Shown: positions 9,339 through 18,137 of the stretch, one piece after another | Numbering within the stretch: the stretch's first letter is position 1 | Layout of the letters: each line of letters begins with the position of its first letter | Source of the DNA: Arcanobacterium urinimassiliense | GTDB lineage: Bacteria; Actinomycetota; Actinomycetes; Actinomycetales; Actinomycetaceae | Assembly: GCF_900119495.1 (NCBI RefSeq) | Contig: NZ_LT632435.1 | Location: 453,963-517,962, forward strand | Direction of reading: 5' to 3' | DNA: 64,000 nt | Position numbers and translations under genes: made by a program | Notes under the pieces: model-generated | The model's database searches: none | Told to the model about the DNA's origin: nothing | What the model saw: the letters and a program-made list of their open reading frames with translations, nothing else

Positions 9339-10499
9339 TTAGCCATTGAGAAGCTGATTATTCCCGGATTTTTCACTTTCTTCCAGCCGCGAATCTATCT
9401 TTTTATCTCCAGAAAGTATCTCCGGGGAAATTGGCATATCGCGGCGGAGTGCGGCCCACACTAAATCCGCATTGTCAGCGGGCACTACTCTTCCCGGTTG
9501 ATCTGGCGCGAAGTGATTAGGCATAGTGAGGAAATTGATATTTTCTACTTGGAGATTGCGCAAAGAGTAGAGGAAACCAGAAAGCCAGCGGAAATTCCCC
9601 AGACCAGAAGAAGTATCAAGATTCTGGGTAATTTCTTTTACGATGCTGTAGAACTTCGGTAAATCACTGGCTAAATTCATACTCAGCATTTTTTCAGCAA
9701 TTTTTCCGACTAGCTCCTGCTGGCGTTTAATTCGCGATAAATCCGAGCCGTCGTCAATTCCATAGCGCATTCTCGCTAACGCGAGAGCTTGCTCTCCATC
9801 CAAATTATGGCATCCAGCTGCTACATCTAATCCAGAGAGTTCTTCGTGAATTGCTTCCTCAAAGCACATTTCTACTCCGCCTAGCGTATTAACTATGCCC
9901 TGAAAAGCTACGAAATCGATTACTACCCAGCCATCTATTATTACATCAGTGAGTTTTTCTACGGTGCGCAGAGTACAGGTGGCAGCGGCATTAACATCGC
10001 CGTAGATGCCTCCGGTGCTGAAAGCAGTGTTAAACATTTGCTGCTTCTGTGGATAAGAGCGCTCGTCATCGGTGAGTTGGCAACTAGGAATATCCACTAA
10101 AGTATCGCGCGGTATCGATACGAAATCGGCGCGTTGCCGATCAGCGCTGATATGTACCAGCATTACGGTATCGGAGCGCATTCCGGTAATATCTGAATCC
10201 GGATCGGTGCGCTCGCGCGAATCAGAACCAATCAGCAGCACATTGATAGGCATTCCCTCTTTTTGATCCAAGGGAATTACCTCACCCGGGCGTTTAGCTC
10301 CTTTTAGTAAATCAGTAAAATCGTGCTGATTTATATTTCCTTGCAGGTTATAAATTACGGTGGCGGCCAGCGAACCCAGCCCGAGTAAAAGAGAAAGAAG
10401 GAAAAGTCCGAAAATACGGCGAATCTTCGCTGCAGAGCTCAAGGCGCGCCGATGCTTGCCGAACATTTTTTTCGGCCGGGCGGATTCGGATTTCGTCAT
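9339..10499 (-). CDS. LCP (LytR-CpsA-Psr) family glycopolymer ligase
   Basis: Second LCP protein, 386 residues, with a short basic cytoplasmic N terminus, a membrane anchor at about residues 28-50 and the catalytic domain. Visible motifs are IGSDSRERTDPD, RSDTVMLVH, SIPRDTLVDIP, the Asn-containing MFNTAFSTGG, and RMRYGIDDGSDLSRIKRQQ. It likely joins a lipid-linked polymer to the cell wall. Paired LCP genes could serve the two polymers suggested by the neighbouring genes (inference). The start has no RBS; a TATTAT box ends 7 nt upstream, pointing to a leaderless mRNA. The downstream LCP gene would be translated from the same message. Confidence 0.94.
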   Translation of the reverse strand: MTKSESARPKKMFGKHRRALSSAAKIRRIFGLFLLSLLLGLGSLAATVIYNLQGNINQHDFTDLLKGAKRPGEVIPLDQKEGMPINVLLIGSDSRERTDPDSDITGMRSDTVMLVHISADRQRADFVSIPRDTLVDIPSCQLTDDERSYPQKQQMFNTAFSTGGIYGDVNAAATCTLRTVEKLTDVIIDGWVVIDFVAFQGIVNTLGGVEMCFEEAIHEELSGLDVAAGCHNLDGEQALALARMRYGIDDGSDLSRIKRQQELVGKIAEKMLSMNLASDLPKFYSIVKEITQNLDTSSGLGNFRWLSGFLYSLRNLQVENINFLTMPNHFAPDQPGRVVPADNADLVWAALRRDMPISPEILSGDKKIDSRLEESEKSGNNQLLNG

Positions 10500-10506
10500 A
10501 GTGAAA

Positions 10507-10512
10507 ATAATA
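10507..10512 (-). promoter_or_regulatory. Leaderless -10 box of the LCP operon
   Basis: TATTAT on the minus strand ends 7 nt before the ATG at 10499, where no Shine-Dalgarno sequence exists. No good -35 element is seen at 16-18 nt. Confidence 0.45.
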
Positions 10513-10560
10513 CCCAGATATATCGGAAAATGGGGAGAAGGAAAATTGAGAGCGCCGGAG

Positions 10561-10929
10561 TTAAGGAGTAGATGAATCGGGATTTTCGGGGTCGCTCAGT
10601 TTTGCCGGATCAGATATGGCAATCGTGAGCCGGCGAGAAAGCTCCACAATGCGATTTTCTAAGATATTTAAGCGCCGAAACATCACTACCGAATAGGAGA
10701 GGAAGGCAATTATCAGTAGATAGAGCAATAAATCAGTGCCCCGCCCGATACCTATCGCATTTGCCACTAGGGTGGTGATACGGGGAAAAAGTATGGAAAA
10801 AATTGCTAGTAGCACAAATATAAGCAGCAGGAGCCGGCGCAGTGCCACGTTTTTAGTATTGCCAGTGGAGCGCACCAAGAAGAAAGCTACTATCAGCACT
10901 ACCGTGATAAGTATAATTTTTATTATCAA
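10561..10929 (-). CDS. DUF2304 small membrane protein
   Basis: A 122-residue protein with three hydrophobic segments (about residues 2-20, 30-50 and 62-84) followed by a C-terminal amphipathic stretch with heptad-like spacing (LNILENRIVELSRRL). This layout is that of DUF2304 proteins, which regularly accompany GT2 polyprenyl-phosphate glycosyltransferases in actinobacteria and archaea. The partner GT2 gene lies 27 nt upstream on the same strand, so both probably act as a membrane module. The start is TTG with GAAGGG 7 nt upstream. Confidence 0.85.
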   Translation of the reverse strand: MIIKIILITVVLIVAFFLVRSTGNTKNVALRRLLLLIFVLLAIFSILFPRITTLVANAIGIGRGTDLLLYLLIIAFLSYSVVMFRRLNILENRIVELSRRLTIAISDPAKLSDPENPDSSTP

Positions 10930-10956
10930 TTTGTATCCCTTCTCGCTGGCTTCTAT

Positions 10957-11661
10957 TTACTTTATATTGCCGAGAGTCATATCGGTAAGAATATTAATCC
11001 CATTGAGGAGGCTTTGCCCCTTGGCCCGGGAATAATCGGTGTAATCAATGGTGACGGGAACTTCCGCACTGGGTAGTTTAGTAGCTGCCAATTGCGTGAT
11101 TATTTGAGAGGCGTGGGCCATGCGACTCTGGGTGAGATTGAGCTGTGCTGCCACATCGCGGCGCAACACGCGCAAGCCATTGTGTGCATCAGTGAGTTTT
11201 AAGCCGGTGCGCCAGCGGGTAATTTTTGCGGCGGTGGTGAGCACCATCTTTTTTAAGAATCCGGCTTGACTTTCTCCCTCTAGAAAGCGTGAACCGAGCA
11301 CGAAACCGAGATTTTCTGCCGCCGCTTTTTCCACCATCGCGAGGGCGTCGCTCACTCGGTGCTGCCCATCGGCGTCAAAAGTAATTAGATATTCCGCAGT
11401 GGTATAGCGGAGTACCCAGCTTATTCCAGTTTGCAGAGCCGCTCCTTGCCCCAAATTAATCGGGTGGGAAATCACCGTCGCTCCGCCCCGGCGCGCCTGC
11501 GTGGCAGAGTCATCATGTGAGCCGTCATCCACGCAGAGAATATGGGGAAAAGTTTGCCGGGCCGCGCTTACTACTTCCTCAATCACGCTCGCTTCGTTAT
11601 AGAGAGGTATTACTAGCCAAGTGCGCTCCACCAATTGGGAGGTGTCGGTAGCTTCATGCAT
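10957..11661 (-). CDS. GT2 glycosyltransferase, polyprenyl-phosphate sugar synthase type
   Basis: A 234-residue GT-A enzyme of the dolichyl-phosphate mannosyltransferase (DPM1)-like branch. VIPLYNEASVIEEVV at the start, CVDDGSHDDS, the metal-binding TFDADGQH and GSRFLEGES are visible; there is no C-terminal membrane domain. It would transfer a sugar from a nucleotide donor to polyprenyl phosphate, with the DUF2304 protein as membrane partner, to feed GT-C enzymes outside. The sugar cannot be read from the sequence. Divergent from the acetyltransferase gene that starts the amino-uronic acid block. Confidence 0.9.
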   Translation of the reverse strand: MHEATDTSQLVERTWLVIPLYNEASVIEEVVSAARQTFPHILCVDDGSHDDSATQARRGGATVISHPINLGQGAALQTGISWVLRYTTAEYLITFDADGQHRVSDALAMVEKAAAENLGFVLGSRFLEGESQAGFLKKMVLTTAAKITRWRTGLKLTDAHNGLRVLRRDVAAQLNLTQSRMAHASQIITQLAATKLPSAEVPVTIDYTDYSRAKGQSLLNGINILTDMTLGNIK

Positions 11662-11753
11662 AGCAGTATTCTCTCACACTTCTTTCTTCCGCTTTATCAG
11701 GAGTGTTAAAATATGTACGCTCCAGAATTAAATTATGACGTAAAGGGGTCTTG

Positions 11754-12356
11754 GTGGCAAAAGCACCGCGAATTGTAGATACGGCCGATGTGGCTGCAGA
11801 AGCGCAAATTGGTGACGGGTCAAGTATTTGGCATTTAGCACAGATAAGAGAAGGTGCCCAGATAGGCGAGAACTGCATTATTGGGCGGGGCGCTTATATT
11901 GGCGAAGGAGTAAAGCTCGGCAACAACTGTAAAGTGCAGAATTATGCACTCGTGTACGAGCCGGCAGAATTAGCTGACGGAGTATTTATTGGTCCAGCAG
12001 TAGTGCTCACTAATGATCATTTTCCGCGCGCTATAAATGTAGACGGTTCTTTGAAATCCGCAGCGGATTGGGAGCAAGTAGGGGTAACTATTGGCAAAGG
12101 GGCCGCTATTGGAGCGCGCTCAGTGTGTGTAGCGCCAGTCAAAATAGGTGAATGGGCCTTAGTGGCGGCGGGAGCCGTAGTGACGCGTGACGTACCTCCT
12201 TTTGCTTTAGTAGCGGGCGTCCCGGCCAAACAAATCGGTTGGGTAGGATATGCTGGCGTAAAATTAGAAAAAAATGGTGAAAATACCTGGCGCTGCCCGC
12301 AGACTGGTGATATTTATGAAGAATTTGCAAATACAATTCGAAAGGTTGAATCCTAA
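11754..12356 (+). CDS. WbpD-type UDP-sugar N-acetyltransferase
   Basis: A left-handed beta-helix acyltransferase of 200 residues with hexapeptide repeats through most of its length (for example IGDGSSIWHLAQIREGAQIGENCIIG). The segment AVVLTNDHFPRA and the end VAAGAVVTRDVPPFALVAGVPAKQIGWVG are typical of the WbpD/WlbB group, which acetylates the 3-amino group of UDP-GlcNAc3NA. A TTG three nt upstream is in frame, but AAAGGGG sits 5 nt before the GTG chosen here. Its TAA overlaps the ATG of the aminotransferase by one base, so the two are translationally coupled. Confidence 0.9.
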   Translation: MAKAPRIVDTADVAAEAQIGDGSSIWHLAQIREGAQIGENCIIGRGAYIGEGVKLGNNCKVQNYALVYEPAELADGVFIGPAVVLTNDHFPRAINVDGSLKSAADWEQVGVTIGKGAAIGARSVCVAPVKIGEWALVAAGAVVTRDVPPFALVAGVPAKQIGWVGYAGVKLEKNGENTWRCPQTGDIYEEFANTIRKVES

Positions 12357-13459
12357 TGACTGAACTACCTATGATTCCCGCGGCTAAGCCGATAATTGGC
12401 CAAGAAGAAAGAGATGCCGTAGATGCCGTATTGGCTTCTGGAATGCTCGCGCAAGGAGCGGAGGTAGCTGCTTTTGAAGAAGAGTTTGCTGCTCATTTAA
12501 CTCCGGGAGCGCAGGCAGTGGCGGTAAATTCCGGCACTTCCGCTTTGCATTTAGGATTACTGGCTTCGGGAATTGGGCCAGGAGATGAGGTAATAGTACC
12601 TTCCTTTACTTTTGCGGCCACCGGAAACTCGGTAGCTCTTACGGGTGCTACTCCGGTATTTGCAGATATTGAAGATAACTATTTCTGCTTGGATCCAGAT
12701 TCTATTCGAGCTGCTATTACCGATCGTACGAAGGCAATTATGCCGGTACACCTCTACGGGCATCCCGCCAATATGGAGGAGATTCGTAAAATTGCGGCGG
12801 AGCATGACCTCTTAATATTTGAAGATGCGGCGCAGGCACACGGGGCGGCTCTGCACGGAGAAAAAGTAGGTACCTTCGGTACTTTCGGAGCTTTTTCGCT
12901 CTACCCCACGAAGAATATGACTTCGGGAGAGGGCGGTATGATTACCACCAAAGATCCGGAAGTGGCTCGGAAAGCGAAGTTGCTCCGTAATCAAGGCATG
13001 GAAGTGCAATACCAGAATGAATTGGTGGGATTCAATAATCGTATGACTAATATCCATGCGGCTATTGGGCGAGTTCAATTACAAAAAGTCGATGGATGGG
13101 TCGCCAAACGGCGGGCAAATGCAGCGTTCCTCAACGAGAATTTACAAGGGGTAATAGTGCCGCCTACGGCTCCAGGAGCTGAGCACGTATATCATCAGTA
13201 CACTATCCGGGTTGAAGAAGATAGAGACGGATTTGCCCAAGCTTTGCGGGAAGAATATAAAGTGGGTTGCGGCGTATACTATCCAATCCCGAATCACCGT
13301 CTACCTTCGCTTACGCATTTTGCACCAGGGCTAGAGTTGCCGCATACCGAAAAAGCGGCGCGCGAAGTACTTTCACTTCCGGTACATCCTTCATTAAGCG
13401 CTGGCGATTTAGAGCGGATAGTAGAAGCAGTAAATGCTCTGGCAAAGGCAGGAGCCTAG
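12356..13459 (+). CDS. DegT/DnrJ/EryC1 PLP aminotransferase, WbpE type
   Basis: Sugar aminotransferase of 367 residues. In the WbpE pathway it converts the 3-keto group of UDP-GlcNAcA to an amine using glutamate. The PLP lysine lies in SLYPTKNMTSGEGG; VNSGTSALHLGLLASGIGPGDEVIVP near residue 60 and EDAAQAHGA around residue 160 are further family marks. Flanked by the acetyltransferase (1-nt overlap) and the Gfo/Idh/MocA dehydrogenase (next start 2 nt after the stop), the order D-E-B of the known pathway genes. Other members act on unrelated sugars, so substrate assignment rests on context. Confidence 0.92.
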   Translation: MTELPMIPAAKPIIGQEERDAVDAVLASGMLAQGAEVAAFEEEFAAHLTPGAQAVAVNSGTSALHLGLLASGIGPGDEVIVPSFTFAATGNSVALTGATPVFADIEDNYFCLDPDSIRAAITDRTKAIMPVHLYGHPANMEEIRKIAAEHDLLIFEDAAQAHGAALHGEKVGTFGTFGAFSLYPTKNMTSGEGGMITTKDPEVARKAKLLRNQGMEVQYQNELVGFNNRMTNIHAAIGRVQLQKVDGWVAKRRANAAFLNENLQGVIVPPTAPGAEHVYHQYTIRVEEDRDGFAQALREEYKVGCGVYYPIPNHRLPSLTHFAPGLELPHTEKAAREVLSLPVHPSLSAGDLERIVEAVNALAKAGA

Positions 13460-13460
13460 T

Positions 13461-14450
13461 ATGGGGGAAATTATTCGTTATGGCTTAATCGGATTAGGCT
13501 CGATGGGCCGCCATCATGCGCGGAATATTCGTGCTTTAGAGGGTGCGGAGCTGGTGGCAATCGCTGATAAATATGGCGATAAATTCGGCGTAGCTGGCGA
13601 TTTAGAAGTATTACCCGATGTAGATGCGCTAATTGCTGCGGGAATAGATGCTGCAGTAGTAGCTGCTCCTACTGGGCAACATGCAGAAATTGCTTTGAAA
13701 CTGGCGGAAGCTGGTATTCACACGATGGTGGAAAAGCCGCTGGCTTCTAGTGTAGAAGACGGCGAAGCCATGGTGGCAGCTTTTGAAGCAGCTGGCTTAG
13801 TCGGCGCAGTGGGCTATGTGGAGCGTTGTAACCCAGCCCTGATGGAGATGCGTAAACGTATTGCCGAAGGGCAGTTGGGAAAGATTTACCAAATTTCTAC
13901 CCGCCGGCAATCGCCATTCCCAGCGCGGATTGCTGATGTGGGAGTGGTAAAAGACTTAGCTACCCACGATGTGGATTTGACGGCGTGGGTAGCGGGTGCT
14001 GCCTATAAGGAAATTTCTGCTAACACTGCTTGCCGTACGGGAAGAGAATATGAAGATTTAGTAAGTGCCACTGGCGTCTTAGAAAATGGGGTGCTAGTGA
14101 ATCATTTAGTAAATTGGCTTACTCCGTATAAAGAGCGTTCTACGGTAGTGCTAGGTGAAAAAGGTGCTTTAGTAGCAGAAACCGTGATGGGAGATTTAAC
14201 TTTCTATGCGAATGCTACTGCGCCCTTAGAATGGGACCAGATTGCTAATTTCCGCGGAGTATCTGAAGGAGAAATCACTCGATATGCTCTAAATAAGCGG
14301 GAGCCGCTGGCAGTGGAGCATGAGCATTTCCGCGATGCGATTCTCGGTAAAGGTAATGAGCATGTATCGATGCGAGAAGCGCTGAGCACCATGAAAGTGA
14401 TTCAGGCGATTCTCGATTCAGCTAGTTTGGCGAAGACCATTACTTTTTAA
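13461..14450 (+). CDS. Gfo/Idh/MocA sugar dehydrogenase, WbpB type
   Basis: NAD-dependent oxidoreductase, 329 residues. The N-terminal Rossmann motif GLIGLGSMGRHH, VVAAPTGQHAEIALK and the active-site EKPLASS are clear. In the WbpB role it oxidises carbon 3 of UDP-GlcNAcA for the neighbouring aminotransferase. An upstream in-frame ATG at 13434 lies inside the previous gene; I chose 13461 because AGGAG sits 6 nt before it and the protein then begins right at the Rossmann strand. A strong hairpin terminator follows the stop codon, closing the three-gene operon. Confidence 0.92.
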   Translation: MGEIIRYGLIGLGSMGRHHARNIRALEGAELVAIADKYGDKFGVAGDLEVLPDVDALIAAGIDAAVVAAPTGQHAEIALKLAEAGIHTMVEKPLASSVEDGEAMVAAFEAAGLVGAVGYVERCNPALMEMRKRIAEGQLGKIYQISTRRQSPFPARIADVGVVKDLATHDVDLTAWVAGAAYKEISANTACRTGREYEDLVSATGVLENGVLVNHLVNWLTPYKERSTVVLGEKGALVAETVMGDLTFYANATAPLEWDQIANFRGVSEGEITRYALNKREPLAVEHEHFRDAILGKGNEHVSMREALSTMKVIQAILDSASLAKTITF

Positions 14451-14452
14451 AT

Positions 14453-14495
14453 AAAGTGAGGCGGCGGTGTAAATACTAGCTGCCTCACTTTTATA
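14453..14495 (+). terminator. Rho-independent terminator after the wbpD/E/B-like operon
   Basis: A 13-bp stem (AAAGTGAGGCGGC with GCTGCCTCACTTT, one G-U pair) and a 13-nt loop end in TTTTATAT. It starts 3 nt after the dehydrogenase stop codon. Confidence 0.85.
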
Positions 14496-14573
14496 TGCAT
14501 ACCAGTTTTTATCGAGTGGAAATAAGCACCCTTTACAGTGGTATTCGATAGAGTGGTCAGGAAAGGGGCGCGG

Positions 14574-15944
14574 GTGAAGCAAATAAGAAAGCTGCAAAGT
14601 TGGAGTCGGCAAAAATTAGCTGACCGCCCAATACTGCAAAATGTACTGGTACTTTTTACCGGTACAGCCGCCGCACAGGCTTTTGCAATGGCGGCAGCTT
14701 TAATTACCGCCCGCCTTTTCACGCCGGAAGCTTTCGGGCAATTTGCAATTTACGGAGCAATCACCGGAGTCATAATTACTATCGCCAATCTTCGCTACGA
14801 TATGACTATTGTGCTTCCGGAAACTGACGATGAAGCACGGGTGATTGCGCGCCTCGCAATGCGAGCTAATATAGTGATTTCTCTGATCACAGTGGTAGCT
14901 GCCTTAGCATTACGCGGAGTAGTGATTGATATCTGGGGTAGCGAAGAATTGGCTTTTTGGCTGCCAGTAGGGGGCCTTACCGTATTTTTAAGCGCTGCCG
15001 TAGCGATTATGCAGTACTGGTTTAATCGAAAAGTAGATTATAAAACTATTTCAATTAACCGTTTCCAGCAGACGGCAGGATCTTCCGGCGGAGAAGTACT
15101 TTTCGGAGCTTTCGGCCTGCGTTCGATGGCCGGTTTGTTATGGGGAGTATTGCTGGGGCAAATATGGGCTTTTGGTAATCTTTGGCGAAAATCAAAGAGT
15201 CTCCGCCAACCAGTGGCTTCTAATACTCCGAGCATGTGGGAGATGGCTAAGCGTTATAAAAAAATGCCGCTGTTGAATCTGCCAAATGCCTTAATAGATG
15301 CGGTGCGCTTAAATGGGATAGTGCTGCTAATTGGTACTATTGCGCTGGGAGCAGTCGGGCAATTTAACCTCGCTTGGCAATCAATGCAAGTGCCAATTGG
15401 GTTAATAAATGGGGCTATTTCGCAAGTATTTTTCGAACGCCTAGCGAGGGTAGAGCGCGGAAGTATGCGCCCCTTAGTGCGCGCCACTATAAAACGCGCT
15501 TTCCTCCTGGGATTGCCACCTTTTATCATTATCTACATTATTGCGCCGTGGATATTTACCTTTGTTTTTGGACCGCAGTGGAATATGGTGGGGGATATTG
15601 CCCGCGCGCTTACCCCGTGGCTGGCACTGATGCTGGTGACTTCGCCAGTGTCCACAGTATTTGTGGTCACTTTTAAGCAGCACTGGATGTTGATATTTTC
15701 CATCTTCTTCATGATCTTCCCGCTCGGCTGGCTCTATTTTTCCCCACTTTCCTTAATACCCACCCTTACCGTATTAGGTTGGCTCATGGCGGGGATGTTG
15801 ATAATTAATCTTTTCCTCGTAGATTTAGCGGCGAGCCGCTATGACCAGGAAGCTCCGGCAGAGCAAACAGAGAGTGTGCCGGCTGCAGAGCAAATTGATA
15901 ACATAGATACGCCCGGCGCGGCGGAAAGCAAAAAAGAAGAATAA
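14574..15944 (+). CDS. Wzx-type polysaccharide flippase (MOP superfamily)
   Basis: Polytopic membrane protein of 456 residues with about twelve hydrophobic segments, predicted to flip lipid-linked repeat units across the membrane. LFTGTAAAQAFAMAAALITARLF and TPEAFGQFAIYGAITG at the N terminus are typical of oligosaccharide flippases. The C-terminal 40 residues are hydrophilic, acidic and Ala/Pro-rich. An upstream GTG at 14538 is in frame, but AGGAAAGGGG ends 5 nt before the GTG at 14574. The following glycosyltransferase starts 3 nt after the stop. A Wzx protein would normally need a Wzy polymerase; none is certain nearby. Confidence 0.88.
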   Translation: MKQIRKLQSWSRQKLADRPILQNVLVLFTGTAAAQAFAMAAALITARLFTPEAFGQFAIYGAITGVIITIANLRYDMTIVLPETDDEARVIARLAMRANIVISLITVVAALALRGVVIDIWGSEELAFWLPVGGLTVFLSAAVAIMQYWFNRKVDYKTISINRFQQTAGSSGGEVLFGAFGLRSMAGLLWGVLLGQIWAFGNLWRKSKSLRQPVASNTPSMWEMAKRYKKMPLLNLPNALIDAVRLNGIVLLIGTIALGAVGQFNLAWQSMQVPIGLINGAISQVFFERLARVERGSMRPLVRATIKRAFLLGLPPFIIIYIIAPWIFTFVFGPQWNMVGDIARALTPWLALMLVTSPVSTVFVVTFKQHWMLIFSIFFMIFPLGWLYFSPLSLIPTLTVLGWLMAGMLIINLFLVDLAASRYDQEAPAEQTESVPAAEQIDNIDTPGAAESKKEE

Positions 15945-15947
15945 AAA

Positions 15948-17033
15948 ATGCCCGCAAAAAAGACGGTAGTTTTCCATGCTCCTTATCCCCTAGAAGAAAA
16001 TTATGCTTCCGGGAGTCGCCTCCGCCCTACCCAGATGCGGCAGGCTTTTCAGAATTTAGGTTACGAAGTATACGAAATTACCGGTAACCCCGCGCAGCGA
16101 GCTGCTGCTTTTCGGAAGTTAAAAAAAGAAATAAAAGCTGGAAAGAAAATAGAGTTTGTATATGGGGAAAATTCTACGCAGCCTAATTTATTGGCCAGCA
16201 GTATAAAAAAGGGTCTAGCGCCTTTTTTAGAAGCGCGTATTTTTAGCTATTTTCATCGCCAGCAAATTCCCGTCGGAATTTTCTATCGGGATATTTATTG
16301 GAAATTTCCGGAGGGTTTAGCAGGGATACCGCTCTGGCAGCGCAGCTTGTGTAAATTGCTTTACCGTTTTGATTTATGGGCTATGAGCCGCGCCCGCGTA
16401 CATCTCTTTTTACCAAGCGGAGAAATGGCTTCCTATGTACCCTATCCAGCTAGTTTATGTAGTCCATTGCCGCCCGGGGCAATGGTAAAAGAAAGTGTGA
16501 CTCCAGCCGGGCTGCATATTTTTTATGTAGGCGGTTTGGGTGCGCACTATGGAATCACCAAGGCACTCCAAGCGGTAGGGAAGACGGCGAATGTAGAGCT
16601 CACCATGTGTGTCCGTAAAGAACAGTGGGAAGCATATCGAGCAGAACTTTCCCCTTATATGAACGAGCGAATTCAGATAGTGCACGGCAGTGCTAAAGAG
16701 TTAGCTCCTTATTATGATGCGGCATCTCTGGGATTGTTATTTATGGAGCCGAATGAGTATCGCCGTTTCGCAGTGCCGATTAAACTCTATGAGTATTTAG
16801 GATACGGTAAACCGATTATCGCTTCGGAAGGCACTTTAGCTGGAGAAGTAGTGCGGGAAAAAGGTATTGGTTTCACTATTCCCTACAAGCAAGAAAACTT
16901 AGTGGCGCTGCTGGAAGATTTAGCAGCAAATCCGCAAAAATTGGCAGATGTAACAGAGCGAGTGCAAAAAGTGCGCGAGGAAGAAACCTGGGAAGCGCGC
17001 GCTAAGAGTGCCGCCGCAGTATTGGAAAAATAA
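15948..17033 (+). CDS. GT-B glycosyltransferase (family 4-like)
   Basis: A 361-residue GT-B protein. The N-terminal half contains SGSRLRPTQM and FYRDIYWKF; the donor-binding half has FYVGGLGAHYG, GLLFMEPNEYRRFAVPIKLYEYLGYGKPIIAS, where PxKxxEYxxxGKP is the usual nucleotide-sugar site of GT4 enzymes. It lacks membrane segments and would act at the inner face. It forms an operon with the flippase (3-nt gap). Acceptor and sugar unknown. Convergent with the next gene; the 72 nt between have an octanucleotide repeat but no strong hairpin. Confidence 0.85.
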   Translation: MPAKKTVVFHAPYPLEENYASGSRLRPTQMRQAFQNLGYEVYEITGNPAQRAAAFRKLKKEIKAGKKIEFVYGENSTQPNLLASSIKKGLAPFLEARIFSYFHRQQIPVGIFYRDIYWKFPEGLAGIPLWQRSLCKLLYRFDLWAMSRARVHLFLPSGEMASYVPYPASLCSPLPPGAMVKESVTPAGLHIFYVGGLGAHYGITKALQAVGKTANVELTMCVRKEQWEAYRAELSPYMNERIQIVHGSAKELAPYYDAASLGLLFMEPNEYRRFAVPIKLYEYLGYGKPIIASEGTLAGEVVREKGIGFTIPYKQENLVALLEDLAANPQKLADVTERVQKVREEETWEARAKSAAAVLEK

Positions 17034-17092
17034 TTAGCTATTAATTAGCCAGAAGTACACCTCTGTATCTTTATTGCCTTAGCATTGGCTTA

Positions 17093-17112
17093 TTTTACTA
17101 TTTTACTATTTT
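17093..17112. repeat. Octanucleotide tandem repeat across a stop codon
   Basis: TTTTACTA occurs twice in full, followed by TTTT and part of a third copy. On the minus strand the repeat covers the last codons and the TAG stop of the glycosyltransferase gene, followed at once by TAA. Confidence 0.6.
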
Positions 17113-18137
17113 GCTGATTCTCGCTCGTTTGCTGCGGTATAGCCTGCTAATACTCGCTGCAGAGCAGTTTGGGGAGAGTGATTAGCCTGTAGCCACTGAG
17201 CAGTATGAGCGGGAATTCCTGCTTCTAAATTCGCTATAGCTAAAGTAGCCAGTTTTTCTGCATCGCTGCACTCTACTTCGGTGCCGCCAATTACGGGAAT
17301 ATCGTGTAGAGAACTATCCTCCCCGGTGTACCAGCTTTTTTGGAGCGGAACAGCGAGAGGAGTGCCTTCGGCTAAAGATTCTAATTCGGAAGCTCCCATA
17401 ATTCCGGAAGATTGCCCTATACATAACTGGGCATTGTGCAGGGCAGCACGAAATTCCCGATTAGAGAGCCGCGGCAGCAGATGCACTCCAATCTGGGCGG
17501 CCGCCGTCGCATTTTCTCCCCAATCTAAGCCGACCAGCGTAATACTTTTCGGGAGTTTAGCACGCAGTATGCGCGCCATTTCCAGTTGGGTTTTTCCGCC
17601 TTTTACGCTTTCCCAGCGGGAATTGAAAAAGATATAGTTCCCTATCTTTTCCAGGCCGTGGGGGCGGGGATCTTTATATGAGTATAAAGAAATCGGCACT
17701 GGTACTAGGCGTGCATCGGCGCGTAACGGCAAAATATGCTCTGCTAAATCTGGAGTGGAATAAAATATGGCGCTGGCTTTTTCCACTGCCCGTAATACTG
17801 TTTCACGATACGCATCTTGGTAAAGACGGGTACGAATATCGGTACCATGTAGATGCAGAGCATAGTTTTTTCCGAGTGCCCAGTTTACATAGGGTAAGGC
17901 GATAGCGCTGTGGAGGTGAATCTGGGGGCGCAGGATTTTATTTCCCAGGAGCTTTACCTCCCAGCCAATGCCGCGCCCTAATTTTTCCAGCATCGCCAGC
18001 GGCATATCTGAAAAGCAAGAAACTTCTGTGATTTGCAGCTTTTTCCAATTCAGACCCTGGGCATTGGCCGCTGCCACTAAATGAGTAGAGGTAAAAGCCA
18101 TATCCCCTACGTGCAGTACAGAATTACTTTTTAGCAT
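17106..18137 (-). CDS. Probable GT-B glycosyltransferase
   Basis: A 343-residue soluble protein. Residues 80-120 contain LHLHGTDIRTRLYQ, and the second half has FFNSRWESVKGGKTQLEMARIL, VGLDWGENA and GIMGASELESLAEGTPLAVPL, in which ExESLAxGTPLxVP resembles the donor-site EExAAAGxP motif of GT-B enzymes. I do not recognise a closer subfamily. Its start codon lies inside the end of the epimerase gene (14-nt overlap), so it is coupled to it. Acts probably on a lipid-linked intermediate containing the epimerised sugar (inference). Confidence 0.75.
   Translation of the reverse strand: MLKSNSVLHVGDMAFTSTHLVAAANAQGLNWKKLQITEVSCFSDMPLAMLEKLGRGIGWEVKLLGNKILRPQIHLHSAIALPYVNWALGKNYALHLHGTDIRTRLYQDAYRETVLRAVEKASAIFYSTPDLAEHILPLRADARLVPVPISLYSYKDPRPHGLEKIGNYIFFNSRWESVKGGKTQLEMARILRAKLPKSITLVGLDWGENATAAAQIGVHLLPRLSNREFRAALHNAQLCIGQSSGIMGASELESLAEGTPLAVPLQKSWYTGEDSSLHDIPVIGGTEVECSDAEKLATLAIANLEAGIPAHTAQWLQANHSPQTALQRVLAGYTAANERESAK

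Noticed and set aside
13434-13460. Upstream ATG extension of the WbpB-like dehydrogenase
   Set aside because: It lies inside the aminotransferase gene and has no RBS; the ATG at 13461 has AGGAG 6 nt upstream.
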